DNA of 52,805 bases from an uncultured Oribacterium sp. (GCA_946413525.1 CAMKKZ010000028.1:1-52805); one strand, 5' to 3'; positions 1 through 8,555 are shown, numbered from the stretch's first letter. Program-made: numbers and translations. Notes: generated by a model from the sequence alone, not told the origin.

Positions 1-71
1 TCCATAATCTTGTTTTCGTCTAAGACAGTACCAACACACTTATTGACTAACACCATCCGAATAAGGAGCTG

Positions 72-295
72 AATATTGCATCGAGTTAAAACCGTCTGAA
101 GTGCTCAGATAGTCAGAGGTAGTTAGAAGCAGTCAGAGAGTCTAAAGCAGTTTGAAGCAGTCAGAAAGTCTAAAGCGATTTGAAACGGTCAGAAAGTCTA
201 AAGCAGTTAGAAACAGTCAGAAAGTCTAAAGCAGTTTGAAGTAATCAGAAGATCTGAAGCTGTCTGATGGAGTCAGAAGGTCTATTACAGTCAAA
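72..295. repeat. 28-bp tandem direct repeat array, about 8 units
   Basis: Imperfect 28-bp units follow one another without spacers, with boundaries at about 72, 100, 128, 156, 184, 212, 240 and 268. The core resembles TCAGAAAGTCTAAAGC. The central four units (128-239) are the best conserved and both ends are degenerate. The array ends where the next coding frame begins, so the ATG at 295 lies inside the last unit and is unlikely to be the true start. The absence of spacers rules out a CRISPR array. It could be a protein-binding array, an iteron-like element, or simple slippage; the sequence does not decide. Confidence 0.8.
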
Positions 296-315
296 TGATC
301 AGGGGGATTGCGCGA

Positions 316-3153
316 ATGATGAAAAATGAAAGCGGGAGCGGAATGGGCCATGAGAATGTCATTCTTCTGAATATGAGCATTCTGAGAAATCGAAGCACGG
401 TATCCCATTATCATTACAAAAAGAATCAGGAGGAAGAGTACAGGTTTGACGGCATAAGCCAGCTTGAACCCGGGACGAAATACATCCTTTCCAGGCTGGC
501 CGAGCAGGGTGAGCATGTGGACAGGATTGTCATCATGACGACCCCCGAAGCGGAAGAAGCTGCGGCATTTTATCAGGAGAGGATTATTGCGTTTTGCAAC
601 GACAGTGGGACAATACAGGACAGGCAAACAATGCCGGATTCGGTTAAGGCTGCGGATTCGATCGAGGAAGCGGATTCGGAATGGAAGAATCAGGTGGAGA
701 GGATCGTCTCGGAAAGGCTGTCTAAAGAATCGGGACCGATAGATTATGAGCAACTGCTGAAAATCTGCCAGGGAATCTGCCGCGAAATGAATGAAAAATA
801 TGAGAAGGAGCTGGATCCGTCTGAAGGAGGGATCCTTGGCGTTGGTGGGGCAAGCCGGTCCATTGGCAGGACAATTCAGTCCATTGATGAAGCGGTAAGG
901 AGGGCTTACGCGCAATCGGAAAAAGGAATAGGGCAGAACGAGCTTATTCGAAAATATGGGGATATCGCTTCCGAATTTTATCGTCCTGAATCCGGGGAAG
1001 GGGAAGACCTGCAATGGGATTTTTTTTATCTGGACAAGGAACTCTATTACGCTTATTACAGTTTGAAATACCGCTATGAGCTGGCCAGGAGGCAGACCCA
1101 GATCGACAGGGAAAAAATCAGCGTCTTTACAGAATACATTGAACGCCTGGAAAAATATCTCGATTACATAAAGAACAGGAAGAAGGAGAAGGTTGAAAGT
1201 TATATCCGGGAATATATATACAGGGTGTACTGCGGAATGGAAGCTCTGCAGGCAAGGAGGGAGACGAAGATTTTCCCGATCCCGCCCATCGATTCAGAGA
1301 GGGCGAAACGGCTGTTCAGGACCGTCGTGATCCGCGAGAAAAGGGATTATGCCTTTTACCAGGTCATCCATGAAATCTGTGACGGCCAGAAGGGCCTTGA
1401 TATACATTTGTATATTGACATGCAAGGCGGCGCGCGTTCGTTTATGTCTGAGGCTAATGCCATTGTCGAGCTTCTCAAGAGTCAGGACGGCGCGTCCCGG
1501 GGAGAAGGAAGCCCTTCGACAGCGCTTCCGGTTATCACTGATGAGCCGATCATCCCCTCAGGAGGATTGCTGTGTCAGGATTCAGAGCTGCAGGAAAACG
1601 TTCGGACAGATGAGCCGATCATCCCTACAGGCGGGTCGCTGTGTCAGGATTCAGAGCTGCAGGAAAACGTTCGGACAGATGAGCCGATCATCCCCGCAGG
1701 CGGGTCGCTGTGTCAGGACCCAGAGCTGCAGGAAAACATTCTTATAGATGAGGAGGGCGCATACAGTGGGGAGGACGGGGGGCAGGAGGCAGACGTCCGC
1801 TCCAGGCCAAATGTGATCCTGAAGGGGCGTTATGCCGTTGATTTCCGGCCCGTCAACTTGTCAAGTGAAATTCAGGAGGTTTCAGAAAGCTACAGGACAT
1901 ATGACCTTATCATGGCGATGACGGAATTCAAGCGTTATGGAAGAGGGGCGGCGCTGATTGATTATTTTAAAAATAAAAATGACGCGGACGCCAGCGAATT
2001 GATGGAGATTATTGAGGAGGCATCCTCGGCCATCGCCCTTTGCAACATAGGCGTGTTTGATGAGATGTTAATGAAGCTGGGAGCCATTTTGTGGAACAGG
2101 CGTGGGAATTATGAGAACCGATCCTCGCTGGATATTGTCTGGGACGATATCCTGGATGATTACTACGGGATTCTGGATGCCGACAGGAGCACATATGCCA
2201 TTGAATGCATACAATGGTGCGCCAGAAAGTCGCTCCTGCAGCAGGCGCTTACATATATCGAATCCAGAATGCCTTTTGAATTTGTAAGGAACGGCTTTAT
2301 TTATTACGCGGCGTCATCAAAGGAGGCGGATGACTGCAAGGAGATTATAGAAGCCGAGAGCCCTTTTAAAAGCAAAGAGGATATTAACTATGAGGGCATA
2401 TTTATAAAGAACATCGTAAAGTCTGATTTGAAAATACAAAAAGGCAGTTATGAGGTCAGAACGTCCATCCTCGAGGATATGCTGAATGGAAGGATACAAT
2501 TTGAAAGCAGGAAAAAGAAGGATCTGAAAAGCACGATTCTGAATTACTATTCAAATCTGGAAGAGGGGGCACTGGAAAAATTCGGGGAGCTCCTGGGGGC
2601 ATTTTATGAGCTCGTTGAATGCAGAAACGCCACGAACCATGCGAACAGAAATGTCCAAAAGTCGGACAGCATCCAGGAAAAGATCAGGAGGTTTTGCGGC
2701 TTATATAATGAGCTGATGGGGCAAAGCAGCCCCGATGGAGTGGTCATCGTCAATCACATAGAACTGACTGAGAAAACATTAAAGAAGGTATCGTCCGTTT
2801 ATGAAAATGTCGAGCCAAATAAAAAACAAAAGGGGACGTATTTGTTTCAAATGGCGCTGAGGCTTCGGGAGGACATTGCCTTAAAAGAAACTTATCGACT
2901 GGATAAGGATACGTTTTTCAAGAATTGTCCGGTTTTTGAAGAAATGGCCGCACAGGATCTTTTGGAAATATGTGAAAGCGTAAATGTTGAGGAGCGGAAG
3001 AAGCAGTACTTTGAGACAGACAGCGGGGGGATTATGGAAGAATGCGCAGAGCTCGATTCGAAAAAATTAGCGCTTTTTTTATACAGATATCCGAAAGTCC
3101 CCAGATATCTTGCGCCGTATCTGTGCAGGGAATGGCTATCAAAGCGGAATTAA
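316..3153 (+). CDS. CARF-HEPN protein, Csm6/Csx1 (TM1812-like) family candidate
   Basis: This large protein (about 945 aa) has an N-terminal half resembling CRISPR-associated TM1812-type CARF proteins: a first strand VILLNMSIL, then TKYILSRLAEQGEHVDRIVI, then a long helical insertion, then a second nucleotide-binding-type loop DMQGGARS (D about 368). A segment like the TM1812 post-CARF region follows (TYDLIMAMTEFKRYG). Near the C-terminus RNATNH (R770, H775) fits the Rx4H motif of HEPN ribonucleases. The inferred role is a cyclic-oligonucleotide-activated RNase. No cas genes lie within this window; upstream sequence is missing. Start: AGGGGG at 301-306 lies 9 nt before ATG 316; ATG 319 and 343 are alternatives. 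Three in-frame 69-bp repeats interrupt the CARF half (residues about 408-476). The stop codon lies in another copy of the same repeat family. Family assignment is motif-based. Confidence 0.65.
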   Translation: MMKNESGSGMGHENVILLNMSILRNRSTVSHYHYKKNQEEEYRFDGISQLEPGTKYILSRLAEQGEHVDRIVIMTTPEAEEAAAFYQERIIAFCNDSGTIQDRQTMPDSVKAADSIEEADSEWKNQVERIVSERLSKESGPIDYEQLLKICQGICREMNEKYEKELDPSEGGILGVGGASRSIGRTIQSIDEAVRRAYAQSEKGIGQNELIRKYGDIASEFYRPESGEGEDLQWDFFYLDKELYYAYYSLKYRYELARRQTQIDREKISVFTEYIERLEKYLDYIKNRKKEKVESYIREYIYRVYCGMEALQARRETKIFPIPPIDSERAKRLFRTVVIREKRDYAFYQVIHEICDGQKGLDIHLYIDMQGGARSFMSEANAIVELLKSQDGASRGEGSPSTALPVITDEPIIPSGGLLCQDSELQENVRTDEPIIPTGGSLCQDSELQENVRTDEPIIPAGGSLCQDPELQENILIDEEGAYSGEDGGQEADVRSRPNVILKGRYAVDFRPVNLSSEIQEVSESYRTYDLIMAMTEFKRYGRGAALIDYFKNKNDADASELMEIIEEASSAIALCNIGVFDEMLMKLGAILWNRRGNYENRSSLDIVWDDILDDYYGILDADRSTYAIECIQWCARKSLLQQALTYIESRMPFEFVRNGFIYYAASSKEADDCKEIIEAESPFKSKEDINYEGIFIKNIVKSDLKIQKGSYEVRTSILEDMLNGRIQFESRKKKDLKSTILNYYSNLEEGALEKFGELLGAFYELVECRNATNHANRNVQKSDSIQEKIRRFCGLYNELMGQSSPDGVVIVNHIELTEKTLKKVSSVYENVEPNKKQKGTYLFQMALRLREDIALKETYRLDKDTFFKNCPVFEEMAAQDLLEICESVNVEERKKQYFETDSGGIMEECAELDSKKLALFLYRYPKVPRYLAPYLCREWLSKRN
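1537..1743 (+). repeat. three in-frame 69-bp repeats inside the CARF-HEPN gene (family A type)
   Basis: Units at 1537-1605, 1606-1674 and 1675-1743 each encode 23 residues with the theme TDEPIIPAGGSLCQ followed by DxELQENxR. At the DNA level they resemble the interspersed ~70-bp family A: GATGAGCC, a small GC-rich palindrome, then GTGTCAGGA, then a tail before the next GATGAG. The same theme is found near the N-terminus of the glycosyltransferase at 27127 and in non-coding DNA near 48480. The insert sits in a predicted loop after the CARF nucleotide-binding motif. Confidence 0.85.
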
Positions 3154-3390
3154 AGCGGCCAAAAACTACTTTCATAGAGGAGCCATGTAGCTTGCGATAC
3201 CGCAGCCGTTTGTCAGGAATTAAAATGGCCAAAAATCACTTTCATAGAGGAGGGATTGAAGGAGACGCATTTCGTGCCGGGCTGTAAGCTTTCGCTCACA
3301 GCCCGGGGAAGTTCCTGATTTTAATTCACATGACTATGATTATCTTATGTAAGCTGTCGCTCACAGTCCGGGGAAGTTCCCTGTTGTGTC
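3144..3390. repeat. family A units plus a duplicated hairpin
   Basis: Two family A tails (GGCCAAAAACTACTTTCAT and AGAGGAG; then GGCCAAAAATCACTTTCAT and AGAGGAG) run from 3144 to 3253. The first contains the TAA stop of the CARF-HEPN gene. At 3289-3316 and again at 3349-3383 is a hairpin in which GGCTGTAAGC pairs with GCTCACAGCC, followed by GGGGAAGTTCC. Neither copy is followed by a T-run, so they are not clear terminators. The 250-bp gap contains no other gene signal. Confidence 0.7.
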
Positions 3391-3403
3391 AAAGCGGGAT
3401 CTG

Positions 3404-4675
3404 TCACTCTGTCCAGGGGAGTTTGATATTCGGAAGCTCCAGTTCATTGACATCCTGCAGGTCGTAAACGATTCCGTTTTCTTCCAGTTCCTTCAGGAAT
3501 GCGTTCACAAAGACGGGACTTGAAAATGTCTGAAGAAAATCGAGGGTGAAGCGCCCGTTGACAGCGGATATTTCAACGGTCAGGCCGTCGGCTGCGGATG
3601 AAGTCCATAAGCGGAAGTCACGGATGTACTGCTCGGCTTCCTGATAGTTTGCCTTGCCCACATAGCTCACCGTGGCCGTGACGACCCTGGCGGACAGGGC
3701 ATTGATCTGGCCGGATATGCCCAGCCGCTCCTGGTCGCTCTCCTTGGAGAGGAGCAGGCTGTTGATTCCATTGTGGGAGGCCGCGCCCATCAGTACATTC
3801 TCTTCCTGGGTCTGGGCAAAAACCATCCCTCGGTAGGCAGTTGCCTGCCTGTCCAGAGGCCAGTCCCGCATCTTATCTTTGAATTCCAGCATCGCCCCAC
3901 CAACCAGGGTATGATGGGCCAGCGGCGCATGAAGCGCCTTTCTCTGATTCACGCACAGGGCGATGCGGATAATGTTTTCGGCATCAGGATATAATTTCGC
4001 GATCGCCCGGCTGAGCAGCAGGGAAACCATGGTGCCGGGGCTTCCGTCATTATCCAGATTGAAGCTCATGAATTCGGATTCGGAAATGGCAATGCTGTAT
4101 ACGGTATGCCGGTGATCCTCCTCAAGGCCGGCCGAGGCAATGAGATTCAGCGCATCGGACATCTGTTCATTTCGTCTGGGGAGCGGCAGATTGGTCCTGT
4201 ACGCCAGGGGGTCGGCCCATTCCTCATCGGGGATTTCATCTCCAAGCAGACGGATGCCTTCTTCTTTGAGTTTGATGGCATAACGCTCAGAACAATAGTA
4301 ATAGAGGAGCGTCCTTAGTACTTCGTAGGCCCCCGTTCCGTCCGTCATGCCGTGAAACACATCAAGAATGATCCAGTTGTCCTGCCAGCAAAACGCGATC
4401 ATATGGTAATTGGATTCTTCCGAATTCAGAACCACGCCGCGAAGCGAGTTGGTGATGACGATTGGCCGATGGTTCTCGGCAAAAATGTACTGTCCGTCTT
4501 TTTTCCGCAGCTCAACGCGGAAATACGGGTATCTTTCCATTGTCGTATCCACGGCATGACGAAGAATATCTGAATCAATCAGGTCGCGCATGCGGATCCT
4601 GATCCTGATTTCGTTTGGGCTTTCCTTGCTGGTCGCATATAACCAACGTAATTCCGTAAACAGCTTCTGTTCCAT
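3404..4675 (-). CDS. condensation-domain-like / alcohol acetyltransferase family protein
   Basis: This 423-aa protein belongs to the CoA-dependent acyltransferase / NRPS condensation fold. The key signature is FHGMTDG (H about 108, D about 112), matching HxxxDG; the first His of the usual HHxxxDG is Phe, as in some alcohol-acetyltransferase-like members. The segment LRHAVDTTMERYPYFRV is the typical early helix and strand of this fold. Start: ATG at 4675 is preceded by AGGGAGAAAG at good spacing, whereas the longer frame to 4744 has no such site. A TetR-like C-terminal fragment lies just upstream on the same strand. The substrate cannot be read from the sequence. No carrier protein or adenylation gene is nearby, so a stand-alone acyltransferase is more likely than non-ribosomal peptide synthesis. 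Confidence 0.7.
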   Translation of the reverse strand: MEQKLFTELRWLYATSKESPNEIRIRIRMRDLIDSDILRHAVDTTMERYPYFRVELRKKDGQYIFAENHRPIVITNSLRGVVLNSEESNYHMIAFCWQDNWIILDVFHGMTDGTGAYEVLRTLLYYYCSERYAIKLKEEGIRLLGDEIPDEEWADPLAYRTNLPLPRRNEQMSDALNLIASAGLEEDHRHTVYSIAISESEFMSFNLDNDGSPGTMVSLLLSRAIAKLYPDAENIIRIALCVNQRKALHAPLAHHTLVGGAMLEFKDKMRDWPLDRQATAYRGMVFAQTQEENVLMGAASHNGINSLLLSKESDQERLGISGQINALSARVVTATVSYVGKANYQEAEQYIRDFRLWTSSAADGLTVEISAVNGRFTLDFLQTFSSPVFVNAFLKELEENGIVYDLQDVNELELPNIKLPWTE

Positions 4676-4810
4676 ATCTTTCTCCCTGTCAGATATCGCT
4701 TGAATCGCTTGATTGCTGAGAGTATATCCTGGAATTTCACACACTCCATCTTGGCATTGCCGTCCGGAGAAGGGAAAAGGTCAAATGTTTTCCGATGAAT
4801 CAAAGCGGCT

Positions 4811-4975
4811 TCAGACCTTCCGCATTGATCCGCGGAACGGCGCGGTGCTGAAGAAAAAGCCGCTGATCTGTTCCGGGGAATACGCCGGATGCCGCATCCA
4901 CCAGCGGACAGTTTCCGCAAAATCGCAGATGATGTGGTTCAGCAGAAACTCCCTCGGAACATCATAGGAATCCTT
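4811..4975 (-). pseudogene. possible TetR-family regulator, C-terminal fragment
   Basis: About 54 residues read like the last helices of a TetR/AcrR regulator: a DVPREFLLNHI stretch, then ETVRWWMRHPAYSPEQ and FFF. No helix-turn-helix region precedes it; the upstream sequence on this strand runs into a palindrome cluster (4983-5090). It therefore looks like a decapitated regulator whose 5' part was lost or replaced by the repeat. It lies directly upstream of the acyltransferase it may once have regulated. The fragment is short, so the family call is tentative. Confidence 0.4.
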
Positions 4976-4982
4976 GTGCTGC

Positions 4983-5090
4983 GGAAAAATCTGAACAAAA
5001 CATGCCTGAAGGCATATTTTGTTCAGACGCATCCCTGTGGGATGTGCCAAATACGGTATAAACTATGCCTGATGCATAGTTTATACCTGT
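4983..5090. repeat. palindrome cluster (family B)
   Basis: Three consecutive stem-loops: TGAACAAAACATGCC pairing with GGCATATTTTGTTCA, GCATCCC with GGGATG, and TATAAACTATGC with GCATAGTTTATA. Each has a loop of only 3-6 nt. The same series recurs almost unchanged at 22983-23114 and in part at 49985-50062. No T-runs follow, so these are not ordinary terminators. The rest of the gap to 5240 (about 5091-5239) shows nothing recognisable. Confidence 0.8.
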
Positions 5091-5239
5091 GTTTGCGTTG
5101 ATCTGATTCTTGTATTTCCCCAGGTGATCAGTATAATCGCTATTGAACAAATTGTACGGTATTTACAGGATAGATTCTTAAGCAGCATCTGTCAACAGGG
5201 GGCAAGAACATGATTAAGAAAATCTATGATTTCCTAGCG

Positions 5240-5390
5240 GGGTGGCCTTTATCATGGAGCCATGCTGATGCGACGCCGCATCGGCTTGTCATGAAATTAG
5301 AGTAAGCAAAACCCTGCTTGAATAGGGAAGAATATTGGGGAATACAAAGGAATAAAACAGAAGGCTCCCTCTATTAAGGATTGTAAGTTG
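5240..5390. repeat. family A unit and inverted partial copy
   Basis: One full family A unit occupies 5240-5330: ATGGAGCC, the palindrome GATGCGACGCCGCATC, GGCTTGTCATGAAAT, then AGCAAAACCCTGCTT and AATAGGG. A short inverted copy of the tail (GGCTCCCTCTATTAA) lies near 5373. The remaining bases up to 5539 show no gene. Confidence 0.7.
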
Positions 5391-5539
5391 ACAGATTATA
5401 ATGACTGATGTTAAATTGGTTTATCCTATCATATCATAACATAAGCTGCTGTGAACTGCGGGATCAGCATTCAGAGCGGTCAAAATCAGTTACATGTCAA
5501 AATTCACTACAATAGGAGAGAAAGGGAGCAGGGATATTT

Positions 5540-6493
5540 ATGATTCTAAAAGCTGTGAAATATTTTGAAAAAGGGTTCTATGCGCAGGGCTTCGCTTTTG
5601 GCGGCGAGGAGGGGGCGGAGCATTTTGACAACAATGTCAAATACCGTGGTTCCCTTCAGAATTACCTGATCGATACCGGTGATGATGTCATTCTTGTCGA
5701 TACAGGGCTTCCCAAAGAAACGCCCGGTGCTGTCTGGGATGGGAAAGCCGACACTTATCTGGGCAGGTGGATTGAAGACTATGTGTCCGCGCTTAAGACG
5801 GCAGGCTATGAGCCTTCGCAGGTAACGAAAATTGTTTTGACACATAAGCACAGTGACCATTCCGGTGAGATCAGGAGCTTTCCGAATGCAAAGTTCTATG
5901 TGAACAGGGTGGAGCTTGAAACCGACGAGGTGAAGGCATTGAAGGATCATCCTGGCATTACCCCGGTGGATTTCACGGATGGCCCCTATTATAACTTTAC
6001 CCGAAGCCAGATCATTGCGCCGGGCGTCCGTATGCTTCCGGCACCGGGCCATACCTATGGGAACAGCATCGTGGTTGTGGAGGATGATGGTCTGTTCTAT
6101 ATGTTCCATGGTGATATTTCCTACACTGACGAAGCGATTTACGCGGATAAGCTGTCAGTCGTATGCGATGATATTCATTTGACGAGGAGCACACAGAATA
6201 CGATCCGGGAATTCATTCGCAATCATCCGACGGTGTACTGCGGAACGCATACGCCTCTGGGATATGAAAATCTGGAAGCGAAGCGGGTGATGGATCTTGA
6301 CAATCCTCCGAAGACGATCTGGCCTGGCGAGGACTACTTTGTACTTGACGAGGGAACAGGGAAATACATCTGCTCCATCTGCGGCTATGTATACGATCCT
6401 GCGGAGCATGACGGCGTGGCCTTTGAGGACCTGCCCGCGGATTGGAAATGTCCACGGTGCAAGCAGTCCAAGGATAAGTTCAACAAGGCGTAA
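5540..6493 (+). CDS. metallo-beta-lactamase-fold hydrolase with C-terminal rubredoxin domain
   Basis: This is a 317-aa fusion. Residues about 1-265 form an MBL-fold hydrolase with THKHSDH (H102, H104, D106, H107), a downstream APGH motif, HGD and a C-terminal GTH, giving a full metal ligand set of the lactonase-like type. Residues about 275-317 form a rubredoxin: C278SICGYVYDP and C304PRC307, the two Cys pairs for one iron. Rubredoxin joined to flavo-diiron proteins is known, but here no flavodoxin domain is present and the MBL part resembles N-acyl homoserine lactonases. An electron-transfer or metal-linked hydrolase role is an inference. The RBS GGGAGCAGGG precedes ATG 5540. The stop codon starts a 33-bp tandem repeat. 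Confidence 0.85.
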   Translation: MILKAVKYFEKGFYAQGFAFGGEEGAEHFDNNVKYRGSLQNYLIDTGDDVILVDTGLPKETPGAVWDGKADTYLGRWIEDYVSALKTAGYEPSQVTKIVLTHKHSDHSGEIRSFPNAKFYVNRVELETDEVKALKDHPGITPVDFTDGPYYNFTRSQIIAPGVRMLPAPGHTYGNSIVVVEDDGLFYMFHGDISYTDEAIYADKLSVVCDDIHLTRSTQNTIREFIRNHPTVYCGTHTPLGYENLEAKRVMDLDNPPKTIWPGEDYFVLDEGTGKYICSICGYVYDPAEHDGVAFEDLPADWKCPRCKQSKDKFNKA

Positions 6494-6650
6494 TGAGGAG
6501 GATGCATCGCTCATGTGGATTCGTAATGAGGAGGATGCATCGCTCATGTGGATTCGTAATGAGGAGGATGTATCGCTCATATGGATGGGTAATCAGGATG
6601 TTGTATCATCTGTGTAGATGATTATTCGTGATGAAGAATCACCTATGTGG
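6491..6650 (+). repeat. 33-bp tandem repeat beginning at the stop codon of the MBL-rubredoxin gene
   Basis: Units 6491-6523, 6524-6556 and 6557-6589 are nearly identical, and two degenerate units follow. Each begins with TAATGAGGAGGATG, so each carries the gene's TAA stop. The rest of the gap to 7163 holds a terminator and a palindromic element described separately, with no supported gene. Confidence 0.9.
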
Positions 6651-6743
6651 ATTGATGGCTGTCCTGCAACGGAATGCATGTAAATGCCGCATTTTTTGCA
6701 ATAATTGTTCAGGTATCTGATGAGCTGCGAAAAGACGCAGTTT

Positions 6744-6789
6744 GGCCGCCAGCTTGCTCTTATTGAGCAGTCTGGCGGCCATTTTTTTT
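6744..6789 (+). terminator. intrinsic terminator
   Basis: GGCCGCCAG pairs with CTGGCGGCC across a loop containing CTCTTATTGAG, and a run of eight T follows. It is well placed to end the MBL-rubredoxin transcript. Confidence 0.85.
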
Positions 6790-6835
6790 CGTTTATCGTG
6801 AGGGCTTAAATGCCCAAATAAGAATCGATCTTTGC

Positions 6836-6930
6836 CTTTCATACTTTGACTTGATGCCGCAGGCGTTGAGTCCCATTTGTGTCGCGCCAGCGGCACAAAT
6901 GAAGTATGAAAAGCTTGCTTTTCATACTTC
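6836..6930. repeat. palindromic element, family C
   Basis: The element contains CATACTTTGACTTGATGCC, then CATTTGTG with a short palindrome around GCGCCAGC, then AAGTATGAAAAGC pairing with GCTTTTCATACTT. It shares the CATTTGTG, CACAAATG and TTGACTTGATGCC parts with the 83-bp triplicate at 31698 and with pieces at 35743 and 50470. The following 230 bases to 7163 show no clear gene. Confidence 0.65.
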
Positions 6931-7163
6931 CCATAAGAATTATGCCGTTTGGGGTATGCCGACAATTACATATACAGCAATTAATGGATAAGATCAGGGC
7001 TGTGGAAGCTGGAACAGTAACCTTTGCGGTCATTCCGAAGGCAGTGCCATGATTACTCGCTCGGACTTTAAAGGAGATTCATGGCTGAGCATTTCCGAAG
7101 CACCATTTGAAACATTATGAAATTGTCAGAAGGAGCTTTGAAGGATTGATTCATGGCTGGACA

Positions 7164-8528
7164 TCACGCGGCATTCTGGATCTGATCCTCATTGCCGGTT
7201 TCAGTTTTCACTTCGACCTTCCCCTCCTGAACCCCTTCGCTACCGGGTTCCGCTCCGGCCTTCCCTTCCTGAGCCCCTTCGGTTTTCGTTTCCGCTCCGG
7301 CCTTCCCTTCCTGAACCCCTTCGGTTTTCATTTTCGCTGCGGTATTCCCTTCCTGAACTCCTTCGCTACCGGGTTCCGCTCCGGCCTTCCCTTCCTGAAC
7401 CCCTTCATTATCGGTTTCCGCGTCAGCATTTGCTGCCGGGATTTTCTCGTCCGCATAATCCTTAAGCCAGCGGAATTCACCGGTTTTCTTTACGTCCCTG
7501 CCATAGATGGTTTTCCAGTCGTCCCGCATGGAGATCACATGGTAGCCCATGCCTTCCCACTTTTTGCGAAGCTCGGTGCCTTTCTCGGGGTGGCCATAAT
7601 CCCGGACATCGTCATCTGCCAGCAGCATGAACGCGGCGCTGCGGTAACGGTTGTTCAGGAGAGCGTAGTTGTTCATGCTCACGTCGCCGGAGCTGTTGCC
7701 GAATGACAGTACCGGCTGACGGCCGATCTCCTGAGCGATCTGAAGCACCTTGTTCATCTTGAGATCCTTGACGAGCAGTCTGTCCGTGCGTACTACGGTG
7801 TCGTTCCCGGTGAACACATACTCGATCCCGTCTGCGTCGCCCTGATCTTTGGCAGCCAGCGCGGTGTCGGAACCGATGATCTGATCGAACGTGATGTTCA
7901 TGGGACCTTCTGCGAACGTACGAATGATGAAACGGTCGCTGCCTGAGACTACGCAGCACTTGAAACCATGGTCGCTCAGATACTTCACGACCTCAACCAT
8001 TGGGCGGTAGAAGGCATCGGCGTAGCTCATACCTTCAAATCCGTCGGCCTCAAGAGCCAGCGCGTTCCTGACAAAATCGGCATACTGCTCCAGCGTCATG
8101 CCCGCAAAGGCCTTTGCCTGATGGTACGAAAATTCATAATCATAGTCGGACGGGAAGGACTTGTCCAGCGCATGGTCCCTCGTCATGCGGCCAAATTCCA
8201 GCATCTCCTGGTCAGGCTTCCAGGAAGGATCCGCCAGTATTCGTCTTGTCAGCAGCACCACCTCCAGATAGGTCGGGAACAGTTCGCCCATCAGCGTGCC
8301 GTCCATGTCGAATACGGCGACGCGGTCCGCTTCGGGAATGTAATCCTCAGACCCCTCCTTCGTCACAGCTTCGACGTACTCCACCAGGGCATTAAGTGCC
8401 GGGACATCTTCGTTCCACTGCTCAAACAATGTGTCCGGCTCACCGCTCCGGATGAGAGCGGTTATGGCGCAGACCGTACAAATCAGCACAAGTGCCATCA
8501 CCCATATTCCCAAATGCTTTTTTTTCAT
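7164..8528 (-). CDS. exported HAD-superfamily phosphatase with repetitive C-terminal tail
   Basis: A signal-anchor-like N-terminus (MKKKHLGIWVMALVLIC) precedes a HAD hydrolase. Motif I is FDMDGTL, motif II VVSGSD, motif III the Lys in VKDLKMNK, and motif IV GNSSGD. The layout resembles phosphoserine-phosphatase-like HADs acting outside the membrane; the substrate is unknown. The last ~90 residues are a hydrophilic tail of five or six units with the theme EGVQEGKAGAE, alternating PGS and TKT endings, encoded by near-identical DNA (about 7190-7430). This is a length-variable tail of the same slippage-prone kind seen elsewhere here. Start: GGGAGGG (8537-8543) lies 8 nt before ATG 8528 and only 2 nt before ATG 8534, so 8528 is preferred. 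Confidence 0.8.
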   Translation of the reverse strand: MKKKHLGIWVMALVLICTVCAITALIRSGEPDTLFEQWNEDVPALNALVEYVEAVTKEGSEDYIPEADRVAVFDMDGTLMGELFPTYLEVVLLTRRILADPSWKPDQEMLEFGRMTRDHALDKSFPSDYDYEFSYHQAKAFAGMTLEQYADFVRNALALEADGFEGMSYADAFYRPMVEVVKYLSDHGFKCCVVSGSDRFIIRTFAEGPMNITFDQIIGSDTALAAKDQGDADGIEYVFTGNDTVVRTDRLLVKDLKMNKVLQIAQEIGRQPVLSFGNSSGDVSMNNYALLNNRYRSAAFMLLADDDVRDYGHPEKGTELRKKWEGMGYHVISMRDDWKTIYGRDVKKTGEFRWLKDYADEKIPAANADAETDNEGVQEGKAGAEPGSEGVQEGNTAAKMKTEGVQEGKAGAETKTEGAQEGKAGAEPGSEGVQEGKVEVKTETGNEDQIQNAA

Positions 8529-8555
8529 GGACATTTCCCTCCCGTCTGATCATGA

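Noticed and set aside
72..295. 28-bp repeats considered as a CRISPR array.
   Set aside because: Units are contiguous and have no spacers.
226..1014. Long open frames antisense or out of frame to the CARF-HEPN gene (minus 226-1014, plus 1349-1747).
   Set aside because: No RBS, no motifs, and they overlap a gene with clear family features. The plus-strand one is a frame-shifted reading of the 69-bp repeat.
3289..3383. GGGCTGTAAGC hairpins considered as terminators of the CARF-HEPN gene.
   Set aside because: Neither copy is followed by a run of T; listed as repeats only.
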